64,000 nucleotides of DNA from Microbacterium sp. H1-D42 (GCF_022637555.1 NZ_CP093342.1:2108001-2172000); one strand, 5' to 3'; shown: positions 52,781 to 62,674, numbered from the stretch's first letter. Program-made: numbers and translations. Notes: generated by a model from the sequence alone, not told the origin.

Positions 52781-53758
52781 TCAGCTCAGCAGGTCGCGGA
52801 TCCAGGTGCGGATCGTCTCGGCAGCTTCCGGATCGAGCACCGCGTCCGGCTCGTTGTAGCCAGAACCAGGTGCCGCAGCGCGTTCCTGCGGCGAGCGCAG
52901 ATCCTGCTTGAGAACGTGGTTGGCGTTCGCCGGGAATGCGAAGGTCACCTCGGCCATTCCTGCGGCCGCAGCCTGCAGCGGGCCTCCGTCCAGATCCGCG
53001 TCGACCTGCGCGTCCTTGCGCCCGATCAGCACGAGGGCAGGGACCTGCACGTCCGGCAGCGCGACGGTGGCGTCCTCCGCCCAGAGCTCGCGCGCGAAAG
53101 GCAGGTTCGCCGGCGCCTCGAAACTGGACAGCACCATCCGCACCCCCTCCGGCAGGCGCGGGTCCGGTGACATCGCCTCTCCGGCGCTGTAGCGGGCGGC
53201 GGCCTGCTCCACGAGCGGGAAGAGCTCTGCGCCGTTCGGCACCAGGCCGAGCTGTGTGCGCAACTGCGTGAGCAGCACCGCGCCGATACTGCGGCCTGGA
53301 GGTGCGGCGAGCACGATGCCGGCGAACTCCGGCTTCTGCGCGCTCGTCGCGTAGTGCAGCACGTGCAGACACCCCTCACTGTTGCCGAGGCCGATGATGC
53401 GGGCGGCATCGACGTCCTGCCGCTCGGCGAGCACGTGCGTCGCGGTGACCAGCTCGTCGAGGTGGGACTGCATGCTCATCCTGCCGACCATCGCAGGCAG
53501 GTTCTCGGCGACGTGCGGACCCGAGGCGCGCTTGTCGTAGCGCAGCGAGGCGATGCCGTCGGCGGCGAACGCCTCGGCGAGCAGCGCGGCCGTGCCGTTG
53601 GCTCCTGGCAGCAGCGGGGAGGTCCAGTCGCGATCGGTCGGTCCGCTTCCGGCGACCATGACGACAGCGGGATGGGGACCTGCGCCCTCCGGACTGACGA
53701 ACGTTCCGAACATGTCGATGCCGTCGACCTGCCAGCTCACCTCTGTGGAGTGCGTCAC
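52781..53758 (-). CDS. Alpha/beta hydrolase (dienelactone-hydrolase/esterase type)
   Basis: A 325-residue alpha/beta hydrolase. The nucleophile elbow reads GLGNSEG (Ser), the oxyanion region VAGSGPTDRDWTSP, the acid lies near ALVLIGRKDAQVD and the His in NANHVLKQDL. The VAGSGPTDRD motif is typical of a secreted or cytosolic peptidase/esterase group often called YqiA/BAAT-like. No signal peptide is seen. Start GTG 53758. Substrate unknown. Confidence 0.83.
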   Translation of the reverse strand: MTHSTEVSWQVDGIDMFGTFVSPEGAGPHPAVVMVAGSGPTDRDWTSPLLPGANGTAALLAEAFAADGIASLRYDKRASGPHVAENLPAMVGRMSMQSHLDELVTATHVLAERQDVDAARIIGLGNSEGCLHVLHYATSAQKPEFAGIVLAAPPGRSIGAVLLTQLRTQLGLVPNGAELFPLVEQAAARYSAGEAMSPDPRLPEGVRMVLSSFEAPANLPFARELWAEDATVALPDVQVPALVLIGRKDAQVDADLDGGPLQAAAAGMAEVTFAFPANANHVLKQDLRSPQERAAAPGSGYNEPDAVLDPEAAETIRTWIRDLLS

Positions 53759-53827
53759 GCTCTCATGATGCCACCGGACGCCACGATGCGGCGGCCCGGG
53801 GGAACCAGTGAAGCCTTGGCGGGGCCT

Positions 53828-54862
53828 TCAGCGCGCCGAGGGCAATGTGTTGATCGCGCGGATCAGGCGGTGCAGCGCACCGACCTTGAACTGATTCAGC
53901 GCGAGTGACACGCGCGGCAGCTCGAGCCGGTCGTCATCGGCGCGCTCCGGGCTCAGTGGCTCAGTGCGCTCGATGGCTCCGCGAAGCAGCAGATCCCCGA
54001 ATTGCTCGTTCAGCTCCGCGATCTCGGCATCCGTCGGCGCGTTCCGCAGCCGCAGGACGAGGCGGTCCCCCACCCAGCGCAGCGAGTCGTAGTTGTGCCA
54101 GAAACCGGTGATCTCGGCGACTGCCGCGTCGACCGAGTCGGTGATCAGCACGCGGTCCAGGTCGCCCGTCGAGATGAAGCCGCCTGCGGCCAGGTTCTCG
54201 TCGACGAAGCGCTCGAGCCCGCGCCAGAACGTTCCGCCCGGCTCATCGAGCAGCACGATCGGCACCGGCTCGGCCTTGCCCGTCTGCTGCAGGGTGAGCA
54301 GCTCGAACATCTCATCCATGGTGCCGAATCCACCTGGTAGGCAGATGAAGCCGAGCGACTCCTTGATCAGCATGAGCTTGCGCGTGAAGAAGTACTTCAT
54401 CTGCACCAGGTGGGTGCCCTGGGCGATCACATCGCTCGGCTTCTCCTCGAAGGGCAGCCTGATCGACACGCCGATCGCCATCGCGCTTCCTGCCGCCTGC
54501 GCAGCCGCGCGCATGATGCCAGGCCCGGCACCGGTGACGACCATCCATCCGTCCGCGGCGAGCGCCGCTGATACGTCGCCTGCCTGCCCGTAGAGCGGAT
54601 CGTCCTCCTGGGTGCGCGCCGAGCCGAAGACCGTCACCTTCGGAATCTGCGCGTAGGGACGGAACAGCCGGAACGCGTCACCCATCTCTGCGAGCGCCGC
54701 CGAGGCGATCTTCAGATCGAGTCGGTCGGTGTCCTCCTGACCGAGTCGGATGCTGCTCTGCAGCATCCGCTCCACCAGCGTCCGGTTCGAAACGATCCCG
54801 GCGTCATCGAGAATCGTCGCGATATCGGCAGCAAGATCGTCTGGGCGCGCATCGTCGGTCAT
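53828..54862 (-). CDS. LOG-family Rossmann-fold protein (TIGR00730)
   Basis: A 344-residue protein of the lysine decarboxylase-like/LOG family. The signature PGGFGTMDEMFELLTLQQTGK and the early VFGSARTQEDDPLYG and VTGAGPGIMRAAAQA are complete. Short family members release cytokinins from nucleotides as phosphoribohydrolases; this is a longer variant with extra N- and C-terminal arms, so the exact substrate is uncertain. It lies 12 bases after the glycosyltransferase gene on the same strand. Confidence 0.88.
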   Translation of the reverse strand: MTDDARPDDLAADIATILDDAGIVSNRTLVERMLQSSIRLGQEDTDRLDLKIASAALAEMGDAFRLFRPYAQIPKVTVFGSARTQEDDPLYGQAGDVSAALAADGWMVVTGAGPGIMRAAAQAAGSAMAIGVSIRLPFEEKPSDVIAQGTHLVQMKYFFTRKLMLIKESLGFICLPGGFGTMDEMFELLTLQQTGKAEPVPIVLLDEPGGTFWRGLERFVDENLAAGGFISTGDLDRVLITDSVDAAVAEITGFWHNYDSLRWVGDRLVLRLRNAPTDAEIAELNEQFGDLLLRGAIERTEPLSPERADDDRLELPRVSLALNQFKVGALHRLIRAINTLPSAR

Positions 54863-54874
54863 GCATCCACCATG

Positions 54875-56182
54875 TCACGATTCTTCCGGCTCTCCGCCGT
54901 TGAGCTCGCCCGACCACGCATGCACCACTGTCCTCTCCAGCAGGTCGGCCGCAGCTGTCACGCCCCCGAGCGAGCGCAGCTGAGCCCCCACCCGCCCGGC
55001 AGCCTCCCTGATCGACGGGTCCGCGAGGACCCGATCGATCGCGGCCGCCACGCCCGCCGCCTTAGGAGTGCCGGTGCGCAGATTCACCCCGGCGCCGCTC
55101 CATGCCACCCTGGCCGCCACCTCCGGCTTGTCGAGATCGCCGCCGGCGACCACCAGCGGAATGCCCTGCCGCAGAGTTGCGACGGTGCTGCCCCATCCGC
55201 CGTTGGTCACGGCGAGGTCGACTCGAGGCAGCAGTTCGGCGAACGGCACGAAGCCGGCCACCCTCGCGTTCGAGGGCACGGGGAACGGCAGAGTGTCGCG
55301 TCCAGCGATGCCGGTCGTCGCGACGACCAGCACATCACGGTCCGCAAGTGCCTCGAGCGTCGGCCTGACGAGGTCCTCCGGGTCGATGTTCAGCGTGCCC
55401 TGCGTCACCAGCACGACGCGGCGCCCGTCGAGATCGGGCCACCAGTCCGGCAGGGGCATCGACGGAGGCACCGCCGACACCTCGCCGACGAACTGCAGGT
55501 GCGCTGGCCGATCGGCGCGGTCGTAGTCGAGCAACGGGGAGCCGCTCGCCATGACCAGCGTGGGTGAGAACACGATGCGCTCCATCGTGCGATGCGTCGC
55601 CTTCAGACCGACGTCCAGTTGAGCGGCGTCCAGCGCCTTCACCAGCGGTCGCGAGACGAGCGGTACGGCGCCGCGCAGCAGCGCGTCGCGGGCGCGCGTG
55701 ATCGGGTTGGTGCCGGGGTGAAGTCCGAGTCCGCTCGGCGGTCCGCCAGGACCTGGAAGCATCAGCGGCAGCACGGCGAGGGTCGCCCATGGCATCCGCT
55801 TCGTCTGCGCGAAGAGCACGGCCCCGACGGATGTCTCGTCAGCGACAAGCAGGTCCCATGGCTCACGCTGCCATTCGGCGGCGAGGTCCAGAGTCTGCGC
55901 CGGAGCCGTCTGGATGAAGCAGTCGACCATGTTCACCAGCAGCTGCTGAGTGCCCTTCTTGCCGATCAGACGCGGAAACGTCGCAGCGAGATCGTTCTCG
56001 TCGAAGTCGGGCGCACGCTGCCACGACACCAGCTGCGCGCCGCTCGCCTCGACACGATCGCGGAAGCGGGAGCCGGTGTAGAACCGCACTTCGTGACCGC
56101 GGCGCACCAGCTCGCGCGCGACGGCGGCCATCGGGCCGACGTGCCCTGTGAAAGGCATCGCGGTGAGCAGGAATCGACTCAT
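54875..56182 (-). CDS. UDP-glycosyltransferase (GT1/MGT type)
   Basis: A 435-residue GT-B enzyme. The N-terminus FLLTAMPFTGHVGPMAAVAREL is the acceptor-side start of macrolide/rhamnosyl-type transferases, and the donor-binding block reads VTNGGWGSTVATLRQGIPLV with VVLVTQGTLNIDPEDLV before it. Such enzymes glycosylate small molecules, lipids or antibiotics. ATG 56182 is preceded by GGAGAATCG. It forms a likely operon with the LOG gene. Confidence 0.87.
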   Translation of the reverse strand: MSRFLLTAMPFTGHVGPMAAVARELVRRGHEVRFYTGSRFRDRVEASGAQLVSWQRAPDFDENDLAATFPRLIGKKGTQQLLVNMVDCFIQTAPAQTLDLAAEWQREPWDLLVADETSVGAVLFAQTKRMPWATLAVLPLMLPGPGGPPSGLGLHPGTNPITRARDALLRGAVPLVSRPLVKALDAAQLDVGLKATHRTMERIVFSPTLVMASGSPLLDYDRADRPAHLQFVGEVSAVPPSMPLPDWWPDLDGRRVVLVTQGTLNIDPEDLVRPTLEALADRDVLVVATTGIAGRDTLPFPVPSNARVAGFVPFAELLPRVDLAVTNGGWGSTVATLRQGIPLVVAGGDLDKPEVAARVAWSGAGVNLRTGTPKAAGVAAAIDRVLADPSIREAAGRVGAQLRSLGGVTAAADLLERTVVHAWSGELNGGEPEES

Positions 56183-56338
56183 GCGCCGATTCTCCCGCCC
56201 GGATGCGCATCCGACCACCGTATAAACACCGAAGCGCAGGGATCGCCCGTGATGGACGAAACCAGCATGCGGCGGCTGCCGCGCGTGCCGGAAGATGACC
56301 ACATCGCACCTCTGTGCGCATCGGGGAGGACAGCGGTC

Positions 56339-56755
56339 ATGGTGCGAACACGGCGCAACCAGGGGAGCCGGCGCAAGGTGCGCGGCGAGCTCCTCAAGGG
56401 CTTCGGATATCTGGCCAACGCTCTTCTCGGGCCATCGAAGAGCAGATCTCGGGATGATTCAGACGCGTCCGACTCCTGGTCTGCTGACGACAGCGCAGTC
56501 GACGCATCGAGTCGGTCGAAGGCTGCGGCAGCCGGGGTGGCGGCAGGGGCGGCGTCCGGTGCGGTCACCGCCGGCATGTCGGTGCAGGACGAGCAGGACG
56601 CCGTGGATGCTGCCGGGACGGCGGAGGTTGCAGGCCTCTACACCCCAGCATCCGACACCCTGCCACCCAAGGCCACGGCTTCTGACATCTCGGCATCGGC
56701 GCGCACCGAACGTCCGCGCCAGCGACTGAGACGCCTGACCGCGCAGTCGACTGCG
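56339..56755 (+). CDS. Possible small gene without a stop (frame opens into antisense proS)
   Basis: ATG 56339 is preceded by a strong GGGGAGGA site, and a TATAAA box lies upstream at 56221-56226. The protein starts MVRTRRNQGSRRKVRGELLK, has an amphipathic GFGYLANALLG segment, then a Ser/Asp-rich and Ala-rich part. The frame has no stop before 58498 because it runs antisense to proS with aligned codons. Stops in the other frames at 56729 and 56738 suggest a frameshifted or truncated end just before proS. I recognise no family. Confidence 0.35.
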
Positions 56756-58510
56756 TCAGCGGGTCAGGCGCGCGACAGCATCCGACGCCGACATCGTCTC
56801 GCGGTCTCCGCTGGCACGGTCCCACAGCTCGACCTGCCCGTCGGCCGCACCGCGGCCGACGATGACGATCTTCGGCACGCCGACGAGTTCGGCGTCGCCG
56901 AACTTCACGCCGGGCGAGACCTTCACGCGGTCGTCGTAGAGCACGTCGAGGCGGGCGGCCTCGAGCTGGCTCGCGATGTCCTCTGCGACGTCGAACGCGA
57001 CCTGGTCGCGTCCGGCTGCGACGACCTGCACGTCGAACGGTGCGACGGATGCCGGCCAGATGAGGCCCTTCTCGTCGTTGTTCAGCTCGGCGATGATCGC
57101 AAGGATGCGCGTGACGCCGATGCCGTACGAGCCCATCGTGACCGTGACGAGCTTGCCGTTCTGGTCGAGCACCTTCAGCCCCAGCGCCTCGGCGTACTTG
57201 CGGCCGAGCTGGAAGACGTGTCCGATCTCCATGCCCCGAGCGATCGTGACAGGACCCGAGCCGTCAGGAGCGGGGTCGCCGTCGCGCACGTTCGCGATCT
57301 CGATGATGCCGTCGCTGGCGAAGTCACGACCGGCGATGACGGTGTGGGCGTGCTTCTCATCGACGTTGGCGCCGGTGATCCAGCGGGTGCCATCGGCGAC
57401 GCGAGGGTCGACGAGGTAGCGGATGCCAGTGGCCGACTCCTCGCCGAGCACGGCTCCGGTCGGCGACCAGGGTCCGATGTAGCCGCGCACCAGCAGGGGG
57501 TGCTTCTCGAAGTCCGCGTCTGTCGCGGGCTCGACCTCGGCGGGTGCGAAGGCGACCTCGGCGCGCTTCATGTCGACGTCGCGATCGCCGGGGATGCCGA
57601 CGATGACGAGGTCGCGCGTGCCGTCCAGGTGGGTGAGCGCCAGCACGACGTTCTTCAGCGTGTCGGCGGCGGTGTACTCACCGTCGAGCACGGCGTTGGA
57701 GTGCGCGACGAGGGTGTCGATGGTGGGGGTATCCGGCGAGTCGAAGATCGTCGCCGCTGCGGCGTCGTCCCAGCCGACTGCGGCGGGTGCCGTGGTCGTG
57801 TAGGCCTCGACGTTGGCTGCGTAGCCGCCGTCGCTGCGCACGAAGGTGTCCTCGCCGACGGGAGTCGGGTGCAGGAACTCCTCGCTGCGCGAGCCGCCCA
57901 TCGCACCGGCATCCGCCTGCACGATGACGTACTCCAGGCCGAGTCGCTGGAAGATGCGCTCGTAGGCATCGCGCTGCGCCATGTAGCTGGCGTCGAGCCC
58001 CTCGTCGGACGCGTCGAACGAGTACGCGTCCTTCATGGTGAACTCGCGGCCGCGCAGCAGGCCGGCGCGCGGACGCGCCTCATCGCGGTACTTGTCCTGG
58101 ATCTGGTAGATCGTCAGCGGCAGGTCCTTGTACGACGAGTACAGGTCCTTCACCAGCAGCGTGAACGCCTCTTCGTGCGTGGGGGCGAGCAGGTAGTCGC
58201 CGCCCTTGCGGTCCTGCAGGCGGAACAGCAGGTCGCCGTATTCCTCCCAGCGACCGGTCGCCTCGTAGGCCTCGCGGGGCATCAGCGCGGGGAAGTGCAC
58301 CTCCTGCGCACCAGCGGCGCCCATCTCCTCGCGCACGACCGTCTCGATCTTCGCCTTCACGCGCAGCCCGAGCGGCAGCCAGGCGAAGATGCCGGCGGCC
58401 TGCGGCCGGATGTACCCGGCGCGGATCAGCAGCTTGTGACTGGCGACCTCGGCACCTGCCGGGTCTTCGCGGAGCGTGCGGAGGAAGAAGTTCGTTAGAC
58501 GAGTGACCAC
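56756..58510 (-). CDS. proS: Proline-tRNA ligase, bacterial type
   Basis: A 584-residue class II aminoacyl-tRNA synthetase. Motif 1 region [19 protein letters not shown], motif 2 [20 protein letters not shown], the editing insertion (about residues 225-385), motif 3 [13 protein letters not shown] and the anticodon domain ([20 protein letters not shown]) are all visible. A TACAAT box on the minus strand (58522-58517) ends 6 bases before the GTG 58510 start, so the mRNA is leaderless. It is followed, 5.5 kb later, by the nusA block. Confidence 0.97.
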   Translation of the reverse strand: MVTRLTNFFLRTLREDPAGAEVASHKLLIRAGYIRPQAAGIFAWLPLGLRVKAKIETVVREEMGAAGAQEVHFPALMPREAYEATGRWEEYGDLLFRLQDRKGGDYLLAPTHEEAFTLLVKDLYSSYKDLPLTIYQIQDKYRDEARPRAGLLRGREFTMKDAYSFDASDEGLDASYMAQRDAYERIFQRLGLEYVIVQADAGAMGGSRSEEFLHPTPVGEDTFVRSDGGYAANVEAYTTTAPAAVGWDDAAAATIFDSPDTPTIDTLVAHSNAVLDGEYTAADTLKNVVLALTHLDGTRDLVIVGIPGDRDVDMKRAEVAFAPAEVEPATDADFEKHPLLVRGYIGPWSPTGAVLGEESATGIRYLVDPRVADGTRWITGANVDEKHAHTVIAGRDFASDGIIEIANVRDGDPAPDGSGPVTIARGMEIGHVFQLGRKYAEALGLKVLDQNGKLVTVTMGSYGIGVTRILAIIAELNNDEKGLIWPASVAPFDVQVVAAGRDQVAFDVAEDIASQLEAARLDVLYDDRVKVSPGVKFGDAELVGVPKIVIVGRGAADGQVELWDRASGDRETMSASDAVARLTR

Positions 58511-58553
58511 CCCTCGATTGTACTGATCGTGGCCACTCGCCTTCGTCGCGGTG

Positions 58554-59324
58554 TCAGTTCAGAGCGCGGGTGTCCTTCGGGATGGCGCCGTGCGCGTACA
58601 GGTCGGTCGCGAGATCCTGCACGCGGGTGAGTGCCACGCGCTGCACCATAGGCCCGTACGAGATGCGGCTGACGCCGAGCGCCTCGTATTCGGAGGCGGT
58701 CAGCGCACCGGGCAGCCCGATGACGCTCACCTTGTTCACGCCGATCCCATCGACCAGGGCGCGGGTGGCATCGGCGTCGAGGATGCCTGGGACGAAGACC
58801 GCGGTCGCGCCGGCGTCGAGATAGGCGCGGCCACGCGCAACAGCATCCGCAAGCTTGTCGGCGAGCGGCTTGTCTCCGCCGCGCACGATGGCATCCGTCC
58901 GCGCGTTCAGAGCGAACGCGACGCCCTCGGCCTCGCCGGCCTTCACGATCGCCTCCACCTGGGCGACGGACTCGGCGAACGGCTTCAGCCGGTCTTCGAT
59001 GTTGGCGCCGACGATGCCGACGCCGATCGCGAGGCGCGTGGTCTCGCCGGCGTCGCCGTAGCCGTCGTCGAGGTCGGCGGAGACGGGCAGGTCGACGGAT
59101 GCTGCGATGCGGCCGACCATGTCGAGCATGAGCTCGCGCGGGATCTGCCCGTCGGGGTAGCCGAACGTGGCGGCGATGGAGTGCCCTGCCGTCGCGAGCG
59201 CCTTCGTCTCGGGGAGGGCGGCGACGGCCTTGGCTGAGACGACGTCCCAGATATTGACGACCCGGAGGATCTCCGGCGCGTCGTACAGGGCGGTCAGCGT
59301 GCGTGCCTTCTCTGCATTCGTCAT
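58554..59324 (-). CDS. Isocitrate lyase/PEP mutase-superfamily protein
   Basis: A 256-residue TIM-barrel enzyme of the PEP mutase/isocitrate lyase family. The metal-binding DLDDGYGDA, the ANIEDRLKP region and the [11 protein letters not shown] motif match the group that includes carboxyphosphonoenolpyruvate mutase and oxaloacetate decarboxylase-like proteins. The KKCGH loop of true isocitrate lyases is absent. A TAGCGT box (59337-59332, minus strand) ends 7 bases before the ATG. It is separated from proS by 43 bases. Exact reaction unknown. Confidence 0.85.
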   Translation of the reverse strand: MTNAEKARTLTALYDAPEILRVVNIWDVVSAKAVAALPETKALATAGHSIAATFGYPDGQIPRELMLDMVGRIAASVDLPVSADLDDGYGDAGETTRLAIGVGIVGANIEDRLKPFAESVAQVEAIVKAGEAEGVAFALNARTDAIVRGGDKPLADKLADAVARGRAYLDAGATAVFVPGILDADATRALVDGIGVNKVSVIGLPGALTASEYEALGVSRISYGPMVQRVALTRVQDLATDLYAHGAIPKDTRALN

Positions 59325-59381
59325 GCTGCCAACGCTACTGCGCCGGATACTGGCCGGGGCGGTCGTGCGTAATGTGGTGGC

Positions 59382-60797
59382 ATGCCTCAGCGCCGATCGC
59401 ACGTCGCCCCATCAGCCGCACAGAGTGAGCTGGCCGCAGCCCTCGCCGAGCTCCGTTCCGAGATCGAGGCGCCGACGGAGTTCTCCGCCGAGGCCCTGGC
59501 TGAGGCGAAGTCGGCCGTCGCCCCCGAACCGGACCTCGACCTGCGCGCCGTGCCATTCGTGACCCTCGACCCCGCGGGCTCGAAGGATCTGGATCAGGCG
59601 TTCCACCTCGAGCGCGCCGGCAGCGGGTTCCAGGTGCGGTACGCGATCGCCGATGTGCCGTCGTTCGTGGCCCCGGGTGGGGCGGTGGATGCCGAGGCTC
59701 GCCAGCGCGGACAGACGCTGTATCTGGCCGACGGCATGATTCCGCTGCATCCGAGGGTGCTTTCCGAAGATCGCGCTTCGCTGCTGGCCGACGTCGATCG
59801 CCCCGCGCTGGTGTGGACGTTCGCGCTGGATTCTGACGGCTCGGTCTCTGAGTTCCGTCTGGAGCGGGCGCTGATCCGCTCGCGTGCGCAGCTCGACTAC
59901 GTGGCAGCGCAGGAGTCGTTGGAACGCGGTGACGAAGGCCCGCTCGCGCTGCTTCCCGAGGTGGGTGCTGCCCGTCAGGCACAGGAGATGCTGCGCGGTG
60001 GCGCCAGCCTGAACCTGCCGGACGAGGAGGTCGTGCAGCGGTCGGACGGCAGCTACGACATCGAGCGCCGCCAGCCTCTGCCGATCGAGGACTGGAATGC
60101 GCAGCTGTCGCTGATGACGGGCATGGCAGCGGCGCAGCTGATGCTCGACGCGAAGGTCGGCGTGCTGCGCACCATGCCGGCACCCGATGAGCAGGCGTTC
60201 GCGCGGTTCCGCCACCAGACTGAGGCGCTGGGGCGGCCGTGGCGCGAGGGGAAGTATGGGGAGTATCTGCGCGGCCTCGACCGCGCCGACCCACTGACAC
60301 TTCCCGTGCTCGAGGCTTCGGCGTCGCTGTTCCGCGGCGCAGGGTACGTCGCCTTCGACGGGCAGGTGCCGTCCGTGACCGAGCAGGCCGCGATCGCGGC
60401 GCCGTATGCCCACGCCACCGCTCCCCTGCGCCGACTCGTCGACCGCTGGTCGCTGGCGATCTGCTTGGCGGCTTCGCGCGGCGAGCAGGCACCGGACTGG
60501 GCGCGCGCGTCGCTCTCAGAGCTGCCGGATCTCATGCAGGAGTCGGGTCAGCGGGCATCCCGACTGGACTCCGACACGATCAACCGCGTCGAGGCGGCGC
60601 TGCTGAGTCCGCTGGTGGGTCAGACGATCGAGGCGACCGTGATCGAGCTGCGCGGTGAGGAGCGGGCTGCGGTGCAGCTGGCGGAGCCGGCGGTGACGGC
60701 GACGGCTCGGGTTGCTGCCGGGACCAAGCCGGGAAGCACTGTCTCGCTGAAGCTCGTGCGCACTGACATCGCCAAGGGTGTGGTGGAGTTCGCGTGA
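59382..60797 (+). CDS. RNB-domain ribonuclease (stand-alone RNase II/R-type)
   Basis: A 471-residue 3'-5' exoribonuclease core. The metal site block DPAGSKDLDQAFH (four-Asp motif with the first Asps), YAIADVPSFVAPGG and the C-terminal APYAHATAPLRRLVDRW are present. The cold-shock and full S1 domains of RNase II/R are missing; only a short C-terminal beta part remains. A TAATGT box (59370-59375) ends 6 bases before the ATG (leaderless). It overlaps the phosphotransferase gene by 4 bases (GTGA). Confidence 0.88.
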   Translation: MPQRRSHVAPSAAQSELAAALAELRSEIEAPTEFSAEALAEAKSAVAPEPDLDLRAVPFVTLDPAGSKDLDQAFHLERAGSGFQVRYAIADVPSFVAPGGAVDAEARQRGQTLYLADGMIPLHPRVLSEDRASLLADVDRPALVWTFALDSDGSVSEFRLERALIRSRAQLDYVAAQESLERGDEGPLALLPEVGAARQAQEMLRGGASLNLPDEEVVQRSDGSYDIERRQPLPIEDWNAQLSLMTGMAAAQLMLDAKVGVLRTMPAPDEQAFARFRHQTEALGRPWREGKYGEYLRGLDRADPLTLPVLEASASLFRGAGYVAFDGQVPSVTEQAAIAAPYAHATAPLRRLVDRWSLAICLAASRGEQAPDWARASLSELPDLMQESGQRASRLDSDTINRVEAALLSPLVGQTIEATVIELRGEERAAVQLAEPAVTATARVAAGTKPGSTVSLKLVRTDIAKGVVEFA

Positions 60798-61663
60798 GCG
60801 ATTGGCACGGCGGACGTCTCTCTTCGTCGCAGGCGGCGTGGGTGCAGGCGCGGGTGCCAGGGGCGACCCTGGTGCGCGACATGTCGTGGGAGCTCATGGC
60901 GTCGACGGTGCTGCACGTGCACGGCGCCGAGAGCGACGTCGTGGTGAAGGCCGGGGATGCCGCGAATCATCACCTCGACCGTGAAATCGCCGCGCACGAT
61001 GGGTGGACGAGCCCGCTGGTGCAGACCGGCCATGCCGCGCGACTGATCGATGCCGATGTGGCCGCGCGCGTGATGGTTCTCGAGTACCTGCCTGGCGTGC
61101 TGGTGCAGGGGACACCTGCGGAGGGGCATCCGAGCACTTACGCGCAAGCCGGCGCGCTGCTGCGGCGGCTGCACGCGCAGTCGTCGCGATCGGATGCCGA
61201 CCACGAAGCCCGCGTGAACGCACGGGCGCTGCGCTGGCTCGACGGCGAACACCGGGTGGACGCTGACGTCGCGGCTCGTGCGCGGAGCATCCTCTCCACC
61301 GACCCGGCGCCCGCGGTGGATCTGGTGCCGACGCACGGCGACTGGCAGCCGCGCAACTGGCTGATCGATGCCGACGTCGTGCGCGTGATCGACTTCGGGC
61401 GCTTCGCCTTTCGCCCTGCTGCGACCGATGTGGTGCGCCTGGCTGCAGGGCAGTGGCGCAGCCGGCCCGATCTGGAGGCGGCGTTCTTCTCGGGGCACGG
61501 ATCCGTCACGGGGTACGGCGCGGATCCACGCGATCCGGAACGGTGGCGGATGGATGCCCTGCGCGAAGCCGTTGGCACGGCTTGCTGGGCCTTCACGATC
61601 GGTGACGAGGCGTTCGAGGCGCAGGGACATCGGATGCTGACCGAGGCCCTCGGCGCGTTCTGA
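60794..61663 (+). CDS. APH-family phosphotransferase (aminoglycoside/choline kinase-like)
   Basis: A 289-residue small-molecule kinase. The catalytic loop reads THGDWQPRNWLID (Asp and Asn) and the metal motif VRVIDFGRF corresponds to IDF/DxG. The ATP-binding lobe (DVVVKAGDAANHHLDREIAA) is present. Such proteins may phosphorylate antibiotics, sugars, choline or homoserine; nothing here points to one. GTG 60794 overlaps the RNB stop, so both are co-translated. Confidence 0.85.
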   Translation: MSDWHGGRLSSSQAAWVQARVPGATLVRDMSWELMASTVLHVHGAESDVVVKAGDAANHHLDREIAAHDGWTSPLVQTGHAARLIDADVAARVMVLEYLPGVLVQGTPAEGHPSTYAQAGALLRRLHAQSSRSDADHEARVNARALRWLDGEHRVDADVAARARSILSTDPAPAVDLVPTHGDWQPRNWLIDADVVRVIDFGRFAFRPAATDVVRLAAGQWRSRPDLEAAFFSGHGSVTGYGADPRDPERWRMDALREAVGTACWAFTIGDEAFEAQGHRMLTEALGAF

Positions 61664-61812
61664 GGCGCTTCGCGCGTGAGCGTGTGCCTTGGGGCCCTCC
61701 GTCCGTGCCGGGGCTCGGGAGATCTGCACGATTTCGGCCGGAATGCTGGCCGTGCGGTCGGGAATGCTGGTGTTCTTCCAGCTCGATGCGGAGTACTGCC
61801 TGGTGGCGCCTT

Positions 61813-62544
61813 TCAGCTGAGCACGAAGAACTCCGGAAGCGCGGCGCGGAACTCCTCGAAATGGCTGTACCAGACGGAGTGCGCGGCACCGGGGATGTCA
61901 CGGACATCCACACCGCGTGCGGCGAGACGTTCTGCCGTCTCGTCGGGGACGAAGCTGCTCGGTCGCGCTCTCACGAGGATGCTGCCAGGGGCAGGCTCAT
62001 GCGCGACATCGTCGCCAGTTGAGATCGACGCGGCAGTCATCGGATCGAACCGCTCCGCTGCGCACGCCTCGTTCCTGGCATCCGTCTCGCTGTAGAACGG
62101 ACGACTGGCCAGCAGCCATGCGGGGTCCGTGCGCTTGAGGCGGTCGGCTTCGTACCGCGCGGCGAGCGCTGCGTGGTCTTCGCCCCCTTCGAATGCGCAG
62201 GTCGTATCGACGAAGACCGCTCGTTCGATCGGCATCCGCTCGGCGACGGCGGCGAGCACCGTACCGCCGTAGGAATGCCCTATCGCCTGGATGCGCGCGC
62301 CAGGAGCGCGCGCGGCGAGCGTCTCGACGACGTCGTCGGCGACGGATGCCACGGTGCAGCGTTCATCGCGGGGCGACAACCCGTGCCCCGGCAGGTCGAG
62401 CGCGATCACGCGGAAGCCGTTGTCGGCCAGCAGCGGCGCGATGCGCCACCAGCTCTCTGCCGAGCCCATCATTCCGTGCAGCAGCAGGGCGACGCGATCG
62501 CCCGACCCGGTCTCGATCGCGTTCAGCAGCATCCAGTCAGTCAA
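61813..62544 (-). CDS. Alpha/beta hydrolase
   Basis: A 243-residue lipase-like hydrolase with oxyanion motif LLHGMMGSAESWW, DLPGHGLSPRD and nucleophile GHSYGG. The His is likely the one in GAAHSVWYSHFEEF. It resembles haloperoxidase/esterase-like cytosolic enzymes. The start is TTG 62544 or ATG 62532 (12 bases downstream); neither has a clear binding site. The 149-base gap to the phosphotransferase gene shows nothing recognisable. Confidence 0.83.
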   Translation of the reverse strand: MTDWMLLNAIETGSGDRVALLLHGMMGSAESWWRIAPLLADNGFRVIALDLPGHGLSPRDERCTVASVADDVVETLAARAPGARIQAIGHSYGGTVLAAVAERMPIERAVFVDTTCAFEGGEDHAALAARYEADRLKRTDPAWLLASRPFYSETDARNEACAAERFDPMTAASISTGDDVAHEPAPGSILVRARPSSFVPDETAERLAARGVDVRDIPGAAHSVWYSHFEEFRAALPEFFVLS

Positions 62545-62574
62545 GCAGATGCGTCGAAGGATGCCCCTGTGCCT

Positions 62575-62674
62575 CGGTCGTTATGCGAGCCGCAGGCGGG
62601 TCTCCCTCTCTCCCGGTCGTTGAGCGAGCCGCAGGCGAGTCGAAACGGGCTGAGTGAGCGCCAGCGAGCCGAAG
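62575..62674. repeat. Dispersed repeat, two partial copies (CGGTCGTT.GCGAGCCGCAGGCG)
   Basis: CGGTCGTTATGCGAGCCGCAGGCGGGT (62575-62601) recurs as CGGTCGTTGAGCGAGCCGCAGGCGAGT (62614-62640), the second copy continuing through CGAAACGGGCTGAGTGAGCG to 62674. It has internal GCGAGC inverted/direct elements. It resembles a short GAGCGAG-type repeat scattered between genes in Microbacteriaceae genomes (from memory, not checked). Confidence 0.65.
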
